DNA of 64,000 nt from Paenibacillaceae bacterium (GCA_004134985.1 REGQ01000011.1:123165-187164), one strand, 5' to 3'; counted from the first letter of the stretch, positions 43,747-53,741 are shown. Numbers and translations: made by a program. The notes: generated by a model from the letters alone, not told the origin.

Positions 43747-45556
43747 TGCGCCCCTCCTTTGATTGACTGCCCCGTTCTTCCGCCTCAGCCTTCGGCATTG
43801 CCGTTCCTTGCTCGGCAGGCAGCAAAATGACAGCCAGCGCGCCCGTCCCCTCCCTGCTGAAGAGGCGCACTCCGTACTTCTTCCCAAATTGCAGCGTCAG
43901 TCTGGCATGCACATTCAGCAAGCCAATGCCTCTGCGCTTGCCAGCCGCTGCATGAGGATGCGTAGTGAAGCGATTGGAGCCTGCCCGAATATCACTGCGC
44001 AGCTGTCTCAATCGCTCCTGATTGATGCCGATGCCTGCATCGCCAACCATGATCGCAATGCGGTTGCCGATACGCCGCGTGCGGATGTGCAGCAACCACC
44101 GTCCTTCCTTGCGCTGCAGACCGTGCTCAAAAGCATTTTCGACAATCGGCTGCAGGGTCAGCTTCGGCAGCGTCGTATTGAAGGCCGCCTCATCATTCTC
44201 CACCACGAAGCGGCAACGTCCGATAAAGCGCTGCTCCTGAATGAACAAATAGTTCTCCATATGCTTAAGCTCATCGCCCAGACTGACAAGCTCGCCCTCC
44301 GTGCTGATTGAATAACGCAGCAGATCGCCTATGACCTGTGTAATGCGATAAATCTCCGGCGCTCCCTTCGCAAGCGCCATACCGCCAATCATATGCAGCG
44401 TATTGTTCAGGAAATGCGGATTAATCTGGGCCTGCAGCGCGATGAGCTGAGCGTTCTTCAGGTCAAGCTCACGCTGGTACTCCACTTCAATCAGCGACTT
44501 TAACCGGTGCATCATGGAATTGTAGCCCACCTCCAGCAAGCCGATTTCATCCTTGCTACGCACCGACTTCATCTCGAAATCAGATAAATGCTGCTTGCGC
44601 ATCGTCCGCGCCAGACTGATGATCGGGCGGCTGATCCGCAGCGAGACAAATATGGAAAGCACAACCGAGGCCAATGCAAAAAGTGCGCCGGTCCATATGC
44701 CGGCAGTCATAGTCGTATTGGCGCCCTTGTTGATCGTCTCGATCGGTATTGCTTTTACGAGATGAAGCTGCCCGCTATTCACCCGCTTGCTGAAAAAAAA
44801 GTAGGACGAGGTTTTATTGACTGCCAAACCGACATGGCGCGGATCAATAGCGGCAAGCTGTGCCTGGATTTCCGCAGATTCATCGGGCGACGACGAGCCG
44901 GGAAGCAGCTCACCCTCGTCATTCATTAGAAATACAGCGCTTTCGGGCTCCGACTGCAAAATATGCTCGACCTGCTCCCAGACACTCTTGTTGATGCGTA
45001 CCGCTATGCCGCCAATCAGCTCCCGCCCCATAAATTCGTTCATGCTGTGATAAGCATTGATATTATCGCCCGCCGGCTTAAAATACATATTGACAGGTCC
45101 AAGCAGCATGCGGCTCCATGGACCGGAAGCAATATCCAGCGCATGCGTCATGCCCGTATTGGCATGATTAATTGTAAACGCCCGTTTGTTGGCGTGAGTG
45201 TACAAGGTCAAATTATCTATTTTGCGTGAATAGGAGTAATAGGCGGTTTTAATGGTGCTTCCAATGACAGCCTGGGTCTGGAACTCGGTTCCTGCGTCAA
45301 GCGGCTCAGCCTGGGCCAAGCGCTCAATAAGCTGCTGATTAATGTGCAGACTGACAAATAGCGTATCAATCTGACGGATCAGCTCATCCAAATACTGATT
45401 TGCCCACATCATCCGCGAGCGGTTGGCATCTATGATTTCTTTTTCAACAGAAACTCTCGTGTTGTTCGTGGCAATCCACGTCACGGTAATAACCGGCAAC
45501 GTGGTGAGACAGATCATCAGCAGCATTAACCGAAAGCGAATACTCATTCCCTTCAA
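43739..45556 (-). CDS. Sensor histidine kinase (YesM-like)
   Basis: A membrane sensor kinase of about 605 residues. It has a first membrane helix at the N-terminus, an extracytoplasmic sensing domain (about 40-290), a second helix, a HAMP linker, the His_kinase motif INPHFLNNTLHMI carrying the phosphorylated His, and a HATPase domain with an N-box (VENAFEHGLQ) and G-rich loops. GGGGGAG is five bases before a TTG (45556) and 14 before the next ATG (45547). I chose the TTG, but the ATG is possible. The pair probably senses an external oligosaccharide and phosphorylates the adjacent YesN-like regulator. Confidence 0.9.
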   Translation of the reverse strand: MKGMSIRFRLMLLMICLTTLPVITVTWIATNNTRVSVEKEIIDANRSRMMWANQYLDELIRQIDTLFVSLHINQQLIERLAQAEPLDAGTEFQTQAVIGSTIKTAYYSYSRKIDNLTLYTHANKRAFTINHANTGMTHALDIASGPWSRMLLGPVNMYFKPAGDNINAYHSMNEFMGRELIGGIAVRINKSVWEQVEHILQSEPESAVFLMNDEGELLPGSSSPDESAEIQAQLAAIDPRHVGLAVNKTSSYFFFSKRVNSGQLHLVKAIPIETINKGANTTMTAGIWTGALFALASVVLSIFVSLRISRPIISLARTMRKQHLSDFEMKSVRSKDEIGLLEVGYNSMMHRLKSLIEVEYQRELDLKNAQLIALQAQINPHFLNNTLHMIGGMALAKGAPEIYRITQVIGDLLRYSISTEGELVSLGDELKHMENYLFIQEQRFIGRCRFVVENDEAAFNTTLPKLTLQPIVENAFEHGLQRKEGRWLLHIRTRRIGNRIAIMVGDAGIGINQERLRQLRSDIRAGSNRFTTHPHAAAGKRRGIGLLNVHARLTLQFGKKYGVRLFSREGTGALAVILLPAEQGTAMPKAEAEERGSQSKEGRNV

Positions 45557-45595
45557 ACCGTCTCCCCCTGCTCCCGGATCGCCCGAGTTGAATGA

Positions 45596-45620
45596 TAAAG
45601 AGGCAGGGAACACCCTGCCC
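45596..45620 (-). terminator. Hairpin between the GH3 and kinase genes
   Basis: GGCAGGG and CCCTGCC form a perfect 7-bp stem with a 4-base loop, followed on the minus strand by TCTTTATC. It could be an attenuator or weak terminator reducing read-through from the GH3 gene into yesM. Confidence 0.6.
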
Positions 45621-45639
45621 CTTCTATTTAGATTCGACT

Positions 45640-45653
45640 TGAAAGCGCTTTTT
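45640..45653 (-). promoter_or_regulatory. cre-like site between the GH3 and kinase genes
   Basis: TGAAAGCGCTTTTT keeps the palindromic core AAAGCGCTTT of a cre site and differs only in the last two bases. It lies about 85 bases before the kinase start. Confidence 0.5.
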
Positions 45654-45668
45654 TCCTTGTGCTGCTTA

Positions 45669-48600
45669 TTACATTGGCACAAGCTCAAACCGATCATAGG
45701 CCGACCAGCTGCCTGCGGCTGCATCCGACCAGACGCCCATCTCCAACATTCCGGTCGTTACGTGAAGACTATCGATCGTATAGCGTGCCCATTGCCCGGA
45801 ATCGGCAGTAATTGTCGCAGTCCGCTCGCTGCCGCCATAGCCCTTGGCCTGCAGTTGCAGCGCGGTATGCGCGCCGCCTGCCCGCGCCCACACACTGAGC
45901 CGGTAAATGCCATTTTGTACTGCCACTGTCTGAGAAGTAAGCTGTTGATACGCCGCTGCAGACCAGTGCGTCAGCTTGTAGCTCCCTGCCGCAGGCTGAT
46001 CCCGATCCACCTTCTGTGCTACCGTACCGCTGTGCCAAATGGTCCAGCCTGTAAGATTACCACGTTCAAATCCGGCGTTCACAAGGGGATCGGCCTGCAC
46101 GAGCTCAAATGCGTCAAACGCCGACCAGTTGCCGCCGCGCGCATCTGACCATACGCCTACTTCAAGCTGACCGTTAGTGACGGTTATTTGATCAATCGTA
46201 TACTGCTGCCAATAGTCGGTCGCATTCGAGGATACCTGCGCCCGCGTCTCCCGTCCTGCCGATTTGGCATACAAATGGAGCGCCCGCTGACCGCCGCTTG
46301 TTCGCACCCAGCCGCTAAAGCGGTATTGGCCATTGGGTACAGTCACATACTGCCTCGTAAGCTGCCGGTAGTCTCCCGAGGCCCAATGCGTCAACTTGTG
46401 CGTTCCCGTATAAGGAGCATTCGTATCGACACTTTGTGCAGAAACACCACCATTCCACTGCTCCCATCCCGCTGCTGAACCCGAATCGAAACCTGGATTA
46501 ACGAGCAGATTGTCCGGGGAAGCTGCAGCAGTCGGAGTGAGCGCCAGCCAGTTCAGATTCCATCCGCCGCTGGCTGCACGCAGGCGAAGTGTCTGTACGC
46601 CCTCTTCCAGGGTGACAGGATGGCTGATCGTTGTCCATGTTTGCCAGCCGCCGGTATTCGGTACGCTGGCTGTAAACTGTACACTCTCCCCGCTAATCAC
46701 TTCAATCGCATTAACGGCGCCTGCTTGACTCGCTACGCGCAGACGCAGTTGATAGGTGCCCGCCCGAGGAGCAAAAATACGGTAATCCAGCCAATCCCCG
46801 CTGTCGAAATAACCGACATTCAAGCCGCCATTCGTATCCAGTGTCGCTTCCGTTCGCACGTCAAAGGAGGCTTGCGCACTCTCCGCCTCTATGAGTCCCG
46901 GCACTTCTGCAACATGCGTAGCCGAAGCGCTGAGTCCATACCCGTACGGGAACAACGGCGTATAATTCTGATCCTTGTCAGTGATCGGAATTTGGGCCAT
47001 GCTTCGAGGCCAGGTCAGCGGCAGCTTGCCTGTAAAGTCATCATCTCCGAATAACAGATCGGCAATGCCGCCTCCTTCCGTACCCGGCAGCCAGGCAGCC
47101 ACGAATGCCTGCCAGCCGGGAAGATCACTGGATACAATCATAGGTCTGCCCGACAACATAATAACGACCATCGGCACCCCGCTGCCCGCTACATTCGTCA
47201 GCAGCGTTCTGTCCTCCGCGCTCAGCTCCAGGTTAGGGCGCGGCTGGCCCGGACCGACATCGCCCATCATCTCCGCCGACGGATATTCACCAATGACAAC
47301 AATGGCCGCATCATGTCCGGCGGCACCTGTCCCATTCTGTGAATACGTCACGCTGCCTCCGCCTGTGACGGCCCCCTGAATGCCCTGCAGCAGTGTCGTC
47401 CCCGGCGTAATAGCACCTGGTGAGCCCTGCCAGCTAATCGTCCAGCCACCGGATTGAAAGCCGATATTATGCGCCTTGCTGCCAGCTACAAATAATCGGG
47501 ACTGCTTCGACAGCGGCAAGAAGTGATTGTCGTTCTTGAGCAGCACCGCCGATTTTCTCACAGCCTCGCGTCCAAGCGCGCGATGCCCCGCTCCGCCAAA
47601 TAAGCCGCTGGCAATTAGGCTGTTGTCCACATAAGGCGCTTCGAACAGGCCGGCCTCAAACTTGACTCGCAGAATGCGGCTGACCGCATCGTTAATGCGC
47701 GCCTGGGAAACTTGATTGGTGTTGACGAGGTTTACCAGCGTCGGTATAAACTGCTGCCAGTTGTCCGGCTCCATGAACAAATCAATTCCGGCGTTGACCG
47801 ATGCGCGCAGCGCTTCGGCGTACGTGGCGTAAACGCCCTGATTGACGAGCGAAAAGGCGCCGTTCCAATCCGAAATTACAATGCCCTGGAAGTTCAAGTC
47901 CTGTTTCAGCATCTCGGTAATCAAATGCTGATGGACGTGCATCTTCTGACCATTCCAGGTCGTCAGCGAGATCATGACCGTACGTGCCCCGGCCGCTATT
48001 GCATCACGGTATGGCTGAATGTAAGGGTCCAGCTCCTGCTCGTTCAATGTCACATTTCCCTGATCGTCCCCGCCGGTCGTATTACCATCGCCAAGCCAAT
48101 GCTTGATGGAGGCCACAGCCTTTGTTCCTTTCATAAATCCGCTGTCGCCCGGGTTGCCCTGAAGTCCTTCGACAAAAGCGGTGCCGAGCTTGCCGGCCAG
48201 CGTCACATTCTCGGAATAGCCCTCATACGTTCTTCCCCATCTAATGTCTTGCGGCACACACAAGCATGGGGCAAAATTCAAGTTAACGCCGGTAGCTCTG
48301 ATCTCCCTGGCTGTCGCATCACCGATTCTGCGCACGAGATCCGCATCACCCGAAGCGCCGAGACCGACATTGTGCGGATAAATAGTAGCGCCATAGACAT
48401 TGTTATGCCCGTGGACAGCGTCCACACCATAGAGAATGGGAATTTGCAGCCTCGTCGACATCGCTGCCTGCTGGTAGCTGTCGGTCATAGCTGCCCACGT
48501 TGCTGCATTATTCGGCGTTGGATTGGAGCCTCCGCCGCTTAAGACAGAACCGATGGCAAATTGCGCTACTTGCGATGGTGTTGCTGCCAGCCGCTCCACC

Positions 48601-48794
48601 TGGAGCATCTGGCCAATTTTCTCCTGCAAGGTCATTCGGGATAACAAATCGTCTACCCGCTGCTCAATACTCAGACCAGGGTTCTGATAGTCATTGGCAT
48701 AGGCGGTCCGGGGTAGCGGCACTGCTAGTGCCGCCGCCAACAGAATGAAAGCGATGAAGCCCGCCAACCAGATACGAAACGGCTTGATTAACAT
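45669..48794 (-). CDS. Secreted glycoside hydrolase family 3 with carbohydrate-binding modules
   Basis: A 1041-residue secreted beta-glycosidase. The signal peptide ends near AYA (33). GH3 N-domain: LYGVDAVHGHNN near 121, KHWLGDGNTTGG near 231, and the nucleophile Asp 309 in GIVISDWNG. The GH3 C-domain runs to about 620. A CBM6-like module follows, with EAES near 635 and SGDWLDYRIF. Two homologous ~135-residue modules come next, each starting LVNPGF or LVNAGF and ending W-S-A-F/Y-D-x-FELV, similar to CBM4/9-type domains. GGGGGAGG precedes the ATG. It is 18 bases downstream of the large GH5 gene. It likely trims oligosaccharides or the glucan surface outside the cell. Confidence 0.93.
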   Translation of the reverse strand: MLIKPFRIWLAGFIAFILLAAALAVPLPRTAYANDYQNPGLSIEQRVDDLLSRMTLQEKIGQMLQVERLAATPSQVAQFAIGSVLSGGGSNPTPNNAATWAAMTDSYQQAAMSTRLQIPILYGVDAVHGHNNVYGATIYPHNVGLGASGDADLVRRIGDATAREIRATGVNLNFAPCLCVPQDIRWGRTYEGYSENVTLAGKLGTAFVEGLQGNPGDSGFMKGTKAVASIKHWLGDGNTTGGDDQGNVTLNEQELDPYIQPYRDAIAAGARTVMISLTTWNGQKMHVHQHLITEMLKQDLNFQGIVISDWNGAFSLVNQGVYATYAEALRASVNAGIDLFMEPDNWQQFIPTLVNLVNTNQVSQARINDAVSRILRVKFEAGLFEAPYVDNSLIASGLFGGAGHRALGREAVRKSAVLLKNDNHFLPLSKQSRLFVAGSKAHNIGFQSGGWTISWQGSPGAITPGTTLLQGIQGAVTGGGSVTYSQNGTGAAGHDAAIVVIGEYPSAEMMGDVGPGQPRPNLELSAEDRTLLTNVAGSGVPMVVIMLSGRPMIVSSDLPGWQAFVAAWLPGTEGGGIADLLFGDDDFTGKLPLTWPRSMAQIPITDKDQNYTPLFPYGYGLSASATHVAEVPGLIEAESAQASFDVRTEATLDTNGGLNVGYFDSGDWLDYRIFAPRAGTYQLRLRVASQAGAVNAIEVISGESVQFTASVPNTGGWQTWTTISHPVTLEEGVQTLRLRAASGGWNLNWLALTPTAAASPDNLLVNPGFDSGSAAGWEQWNGGVSAQSVDTNAPYTGTHKLTHWASGDYRQLTRQYVTVPNGQYRFSGWVRTSGGQRALHLYAKSAGRETRAQVSSNATDYWQQYTIDQITVTNGQLEVGVWSDARGGNWSAFDAFELVQADPLVNAGFERGNLTGWTIWHSGTVAQKVDRDQPAAGSYKLTHWSAAAYQQLTSQTVAVQNGIYRLSVWARAGGAHTALQLQAKGYGGSERTATITADSGQWARYTIDSLHVTTGMLEMGVWSDAAAGSWSAYDRFELVPM

Positions 48795-48812
48795 CGTTCA
48801 TCCTCCCCCGTC

Positions 48813-51800
48813 CTATTCAAAGACTCGGAAGTCGCTGATCGACCACCAACTGCCTGAGCTTCCGCGCAAGGATACCCGAAGATAACGAGTCTCCGTAATC
48901 GGGAAGTTTGCAGACACAATGCTGCCGTCTCCCTCGCCGCTAGCGACGATGCGCCAGGTCGATCCGTTGTTGGATGCTTCAATGACATAGGAACGCGCAT
49001 AATCGGTGGCACTGTCGCCTGAGTCCATGACGATATGATTCACCCATCTTGGTGCGCCCATATCCACTTGATAATACTGTCCGCTGGCTTGTCCTGCACC
49101 ACTGCTCCACCGCGTGGAACTGCTGTTCAGCGCGTTGCCCGGCGTGCCTCCCGCCTCTGTCGAGGATGCCGACGCCGTCCAGCCTGCACGACTTAGCTCA
49201 CGCTCGCCATAAACCTGCAAATCGGCGATCGACCACCAGTTGCCTGCAGTACCCGTCTGAACAATGCGCACATATCGTGCTGTCTGCACAGGGAACTCCA
49301 CCAGAAGTGCTGCTTCGCTGCCGCTGCCGGAGGCAACGATGCTCCAATTGCTTCCATCGCTGGATACCTGGATCTGATAACCGTGCGGATAGTCGGAGGC
49401 CGCAGCACCGGCATCGAGCAGCATACGATTAAAGATTTGGCTCTGCCCCATATCGATTTGGAAAAATTGACCGTTCGTTTGATCGGCTCCGCTGCTCCAC
49501 AGTGTGCTCACACTGCCATCAATCGCCTGATTCGCCGGAGTGCCGGGACCCGATACAGATGCCGTCGCTGTCCAGCCGCTGCGCTCAAGCGCGGGCTCGG
49601 CATAGACATTAAATTCGGCAATCGACCACCATTCCATCGCCGTTCCCGTCTGCACCAGCCTAATGTACTGGGCATACTGCGGTCCGACAACAATCGCCTG
49701 CTTCCAGCCAAATCCTTGGCCGCTGGCTACCGTCGTCCAATCTATGCCATTATTTGAGATTTGCACCTGATAGCCTCGCGGGTAATCCCAGCGATCATTA
49801 GGACCGGTCTCGAAGGAGACTTGATCAAACACTCTCTTCGCTCCCATATTGACCTGGAAGTATTGTCCCGGTGCCTGGGGCGCTCCACTGCTCCAGCGAG
49901 TGCCTGTATTCAAGTCCAGCGCATTGGCCGGAGCCCCCCCTGCTTCCGTTGAGGATGCCGTTGCCGTCCAGCCGCTCTTCTGTATCGGCATCGTAGCCAT
50001 CCACGGCTGCCCCTCCGTAAATCTCGACACCACGTCAATGAAACGCTGATTGGCCGCAAAGTTGTCCGTTGAGAAGGCTGTCAGCTTGGCTGCAATCGTT
50101 GCCGCCGAATCGTTGTTAATAATCGGCAGCGGGTTGGCATTGGAATTATAGAAGCCCCAATAGCCGCCTGCTCCTTGATAATGATCCATCCGTACTTTGT
50201 AAGACCAGTTCGTCCAGGACACATTCAGTGCATTAAGCCCCGACATGAATTTGGCCCAAATATCATCATAATGATACAAGGAATATTCTCCGAGCAAAAT
50301 CGGTATGTTCCAGCTCGGGTTATGCTGAATGGAGGCGACATTGGCAATCGTCGATTCGACGAGCCGATTTTGCGCATCGGCATCCTTGCCATTGGGCATA
50401 TCGTAAGGGTGAACCTCATATACGACATTCTCCCAGCCATATACGCCTGGAGCTGTAATGGCATTCCAGCCAAAGAAAGCGGCAAAATAAATCGTATGAT
50501 CCGGATCAATCGCTCTGACAGCTCGATACAACCGGTCATAGTAGGCACTTTTTTGCGCGACGTCATCCCCGTCTTCCGAGTAGTCAAGCAGCGGCTCGTT
50601 GATCAGATCATAACCGGCTATAACCGGATTGCCGTTGTAACGGGTTGCGATTGCTTCCCAAATCTCCACGACCATATCCTGATAGGACGCAGTCGTCCAG
50701 AAGGCATTGGGATTCGGACCCACCCGACCACAGCTTCCCCATGGGCATCCCCCGCCAGGCAAGGTGTGCAGATCAAGCAGCACGTACATATCCCGCTGGT
50801 CAGCCTTCTCGATCAGCCAGTCAATGTTGTCCCACGCTGTAGACTTGAACGTCCCGTCGACATTCATCATTTCAAACCAGGCAAACGGCAGGCGGATGAC
50901 GTTCATGCCCATCGCCTTGATGTTATCGATGTCGCTCTCCGTAATCCAGGTATCCTGATGCGTAGCATAAATACTCTCTCTCGTCGCTGCGCCAAAACGG
51001 CTGGTCAGCGTGTTGTACAGCGAGTAATCATCATTGTTCAAAGATACGTTCAGCTCTCCGATTGTCCACCAGTTGCCTGCCGTACCCGTCTGCTCAATGC
51101 GGATATACCTGGCCCCTACCGCGTCAAAGTTGATCGGAGTAGCCTTCCGTAACCCCTGCCCCGTCGCTACTGTCGTCCAGCTAGAACCATTATCAGACAC
51201 GCGTACGATGTAGCCGCGCGGATAATCCTGCTCTTGAACCGAATTTTTGGCCGTGTCGAGCACAATCTGGTTAAAGGTTGCCTTCACACCGAGGTCGATC
51301 TGGAACCATTGCCCTGGAGCTTGTCCCGCTCCCGTACTCCATACGCTGCTAATATTGCCGTTCCTGACGTTGTTTGGCGAGGTGCCGGGCGCGCTGGCTG
51401 ATGCGCTCAGCGTCCAGCCTGTCCGATCCAAACTGCCGCCCCCATAGACTGCAACATCCGAGATTGACCACCAGTTGCTGCTCGTTCCCGTCTGTACGAT
51501 GCGAATCTGGGTCATCCATGACGTCCACCAAAACTCCGCATGAATAAACCGCGAAGTGCCAATTCCGCTTGCATATTTGCGCCATACGCCATCACTGAGG
51601 CCCCATACTTCGTAGCCGCGCGCATAATCGCTGGCTGAGGTTGGACCAGAATCAATGAGCACTCTGCTGACCTCCGTATTTCGTCCCAAATTAATCGTAA
51701 ACGATTGCCCGCTCGTCTGTGCGGCGCCGCTCGTCCATCTGGTGTTCGGATTTCCATCGAGGGCGTTAGAGGGAGAAGTGCCCGCTCCTGTTGAAGATGC

Positions 51801-52478
51801 GGTAGCCGTGAAACCGCCGCTGTGCAGAACCGGATCAGAGAATAGATTGAATTCGGCTACCGACCACCAATTTGTAGCTGTGCCTGTCTGAACAATTCGC
51901 ACATACTGCGCGACTTGCGGAATGAGCCTTACAACCGTGTTTGTTTCCGCTCCCGTTCCGCTTGCCGCATTTACCCAGGTACTGCCATCGTTCGAGACAA
52001 GCACCTGATAGCCTCTCGGATAGTCTGTTCCTCTGCCGCCAGCATCCACATAAACGCGGTTAAAGAGTGTAGGCGCACCTAAGTTCACCTGAAACCATTG
52101 TCCGCTGGCCTGAGCACTTCCAGTGTCCCAATAGGAGGTATGGCTGCCATCCAGAACATTGCCTGCATTCGCGCTATTAACGGAAGCTGTAGCCGTCCAG
52201 CCTGTCCGATCCGCAGCAAACTCGCCGAGCGGAGACATCCAGTCCTCCTGGGCGAGCCAGCCGCCAAGATTTGTACCGCGCAATGTGACAATTTCACCAG
52301 TACCGTTGTTATTTTTTATAAATCTGCCGTCGGTCTTCAGGAAGTCACTGGGGCCTAACGCTGCTGATGCCGTGTTGGTGCGAATACCAACCAAGGCAAA
52401 CATTTCAAGCAGCATAGCAATCGCAATCGCCACTGCGGCCACCCTCGTTACATGCATTCTTCTACTACCGGTTTGCAT
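48813..52478 (-). CDS. Secreted GH5 with six discoidin (F5/8 type C) domains, three nested in the barrel
   Basis: A 1221-residue secreted enzyme. The signal peptide ends near SAA (40). The GH5 barrel begins with LRGTNLGGWLAQEDWMSP (66-83), then is interrupted by three discoidin/CBM32-like domains (about 90-215, 220-347, 350-480). It resumes at DDYSLYNTLTSRFG. Barrel landmarks after the insert are HQDTWITESDI (507), RLPFAWFE (529), LLDLHTLPGG (567), acid/base Glu 628 in YDLINEPLL and nucleophile Glu 731 in ILLGEYS. Three more discoidin domains fill the C-terminus (about 833-1221). Each discoidin unit ends with a Y-x-RI-x-QTGT-x-x-NWWSI pattern. GGGAGG precedes the ATG. It is the first gene of the locus, and a perfect cre site lies upstream. 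It probably attacks an insoluble beta-glucan. Confidence 0.9.
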   Translation of the reverse strand: MQTGSRRMHVTRVAAVAIAIAMLLEMFALVGIRTNTASAALGPSDFLKTDGRFIKNNNGTGEIVTLRGTNLGGWLAQEDWMSPLGEFAADRTGWTATASVNSANAGNVLDGSHTSYWDTGSAQASGQWFQVNLGAPTLFNRVYVDAGGRGTDYPRGYQVLVSNDGSTWVNAASGTGAETNTVVRLIPQVAQYVRIVQTGTATNWWSVAEFNLFSDPVLHSGGFTATASSTGAGTSPSNALDGNPNTRWTSGAAQTSGQSFTINLGRNTEVSRVLIDSGPTSASDYARGYEVWGLSDGVWRKYASGIGTSRFIHAEFWWTSWMTQIRIVQTGTSSNWWSISDVAVYGGGSLDRTGWTLSASASAPGTSPNNVRNGNISSVWSTGAGQAPGQWFQIDLGVKATFNQIVLDTAKNSVQEQDYPRGYIVRVSDNGSSWTTVATGQGLRKATPINFDAVGARYIRIEQTGTAGNWWTIGELNVSLNNDDYSLYNTLTSRFGAATRESIYATHQDTWITESDIDNIKAMGMNVIRLPFAWFEMMNVDGTFKSTAWDNIDWLIEKADQRDMYVLLDLHTLPGGGCPWGSCGRVGPNPNAFWTTASYQDMVVEIWEAIATRYNGNPVIAGYDLINEPLLDYSEDGDDVAQKSAYYDRLYRAVRAIDPDHTIYFAAFFGWNAITAPGVYGWENVVYEVHPYDMPNGKDADAQNRLVESTIANVASIQHNPSWNIPILLGEYSLYHYDDIWAKFMSGLNALNVSWTNWSYKVRMDHYQGAGGYWGFYNSNANPLPIINNDSAATIAAKLTAFSTDNFAANQRFIDVVSRFTEGQPWMATMPIQKSGWTATASSTEAGGAPANALDLNTGTRWSSGAPQAPGQYFQVNMGAKRVFDQVSFETGPNDRWDYPRGYQVQISNNGIDWTTVASGQGFGWKQAIVVGPQYAQYIRLVQTGTAMEWWSIAEFNVYAEPALERSGWTATASVSGPGTPANQAIDGSVSTLWSSGADQTNGQFFQIDMGQSQIFNRMLLDAGAAASDYPHGYQIQVSSDGSNWSIVASGSGSEAALLVEFPVQTARYVRIVQTGTAGNWWSIADLQVYGERELSRAGWTASASSTEAGGTPGNALNSSSTRWSSGAGQASGQYYQVDMGAPRWVNHIVMDSGDSATDYARSYVIEASNNGSTWRIVASGEGDGSIVSANFPITETRYLRVSLRGSSGSWWSISDFRVFE

Positions 52479-52586
52479 TATAGAATCCTCCCTCTCATAT
52501 CAATTGCGGTCAAGAGCGAAGCTGCACAATGATGTAGTCGCCAACGAACCTCCTTTCCCCCTGAAAGTAGACTGAGTGACAATATT

Positions 52587-52600
52587 TGATAACGCTTACA
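52587..52600 (-). promoter_or_regulatory. cre site upstream of the large GH5 gene
   Basis: TGATAACGCTTACA matches the cre consensus TGWNANCGNTNWCA at every position and is readable on both strands. It lies 109 bases before the GH5 ATG, near the expected promoter. It should give CcpA-mediated catabolite repression of the glycan locus. Confidence 0.75.
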
Positions 52601-52710
52601 TTATTCAGTTTAAACAATACTAACTTCGGCTTCATTCTACAATTTTAGCATTATATATTGTAATTTATTGATGTCGCTGCAGATTAGAAAGGCGAGTTGT
52701 TGCCCAAGCA

Positions 52711-52755
52711 CAAAAAGCCCCGTGTCCACAAGTGGGAACTTGAGGCATGGGGCTG
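52711..52755 (-). terminator. Terminator of the SDR gene
   Basis: AGCCCC(A)TG and C(G)GGGCT arms form a stem closed by an inner CAAGT-CCCACTTG hairpin, followed by T5 on the minus strand. It separates the SDR gene from the glycan locus. Confidence 0.75.
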
Positions 52756-52778
52756 TCATTAGCGCTACTCCGCTGATC

Positions 52779-53495
52779 TCATGGTTTAATATAGTTTTTA
52801 ATAATTTTTTTCGCTACTTCATGTGGTTCTTGTAAGTTCCCATCATTTTTAGCTTCCTGAAAATAAGCTTTCAACGGAAAGTCTTTTGTCTCATTTCTTG
52901 CCGTTGCTTGCATTTCTGTGTTCACCATTCCTGGATCTACTGCGTATATTTTTACAGCGTCAGTTCTTGCTTTTAATTCTAATTCAACACATTTTGTAAA
53001 CATATTGATTGCTGCTTTTGTTGAGCAGTACACACTCATACCTGCTGCCGGGTATTTCCCAGAACCAGACGAGATATTAATAATGGTTTTTTTCGCACTC
53101 CAGTCTCTTGTCGCTTCTAAAAATCTTGATGTCAAAATAATTGGGCTTAACATATTGATATGAACATTATTTACTATTTCCTCAACATTACACTCGTCTA
53201 TCGAACCGAGCGGCGTTACAGCAGCGGCATTGTTTATTAAACAAACCAATTCTGCATTTGCTCCACTGATCTTTTTGAAAATTTGATCACTCAATCTGTT
53301 AACATCCGTAATATTACTAAAATCAAATGGTATAAAATCATATCGATAATTATTTTCTCTTGAAGTGTTCAAAATTTCTATATTCTCCGTTCGTGCAATA
53401 CATATTATATGGTGGTTTACTTTAAGAAGTTGTTTGGATAATTCGGCACCAATGCCCCTGGATGATCCGGTAATAATAAAATATCTGGTTTTCAT
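52779..53495 (-). CDS. Short-chain dehydrogenase/reductase
   Basis: A 238-residue SDR with the Rossmann motif TGSSRGIG at residues 10-17, NNAA near 91, and the catalytic Ser in NISSGSG with YCSTK (Tyr and Lys) near 158-162. It most resembles the YueD/sepiapterin-reductase-like branch that reduces diketones. The ATG at 53495 follows GGAGGG by five bases; an upstream frame-open ATG is not used. It is NAD(P)-dependent and cytosolic. It lies just outside the left repeat array and, having its own terminator, is probably not a cassette. Confidence 0.9.
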   Translation of the reverse strand: MKTRYFIITGSSRGIGAELSKQLLKVNHHIICIARTENIEILNTSRENNYRYDFIPFDFSNITDVNRLSDQIFKKISGANAELVCLINNAAAVTPLGSIDECNVEEIVNNVHINMLSPIILTSRFLEATRDWSAKKTIINISSGSGKYPAAGMSVYCSTKAAINMFTKCVELELKARTDAVKIYAVDPGMVNTEMQATARNETKDFPLKAYFQEAKNDGNLQEPHEVAKKIIKNYIKP

Positions 53496-53550
53496 TGTAA
53501 CCCTCCGATTATTCATCTTCTTTATCTCTTGTAATTTTTCCGAATTCTAT

Positions 53551-53741
53551 TTCGACGATTCTATATGAAAAATCATATACAATGGATACATTTGGCGATC
53601 ATTTCGACGATTCTATATGAAAAATCATATAGAATGAATCATTCGGCGATCATTTCGACGATTCTATATGAAAAATCATATACAATGGATCATTCGGCGA
53701 TCATTTCGACGATTCTATATGAAAAATCATATACAATATGT
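53551..53741 (+). repeat. Left array of 51-52 bp palindromic repeats (four copies)
   Basis: Four units begin TTCGACGATTCTATATGA and contain the perfect hairpin TATATGA-AAAA-TCATATA. Unit spacing is 52, 51 and 51 bases, so a 17-codon peptide period appears in open frames across it. The same unit occurs in inverted orientation at 63571-63903. The array stands at the outer edge of the small-gene block. Confidence 0.85.

Noticed and set aside
52779..53495. SDR gene as the last cassette of the array
   Set aside because: It lies outside the left repeat array, has its own terminator and no attC-like arm next to it.
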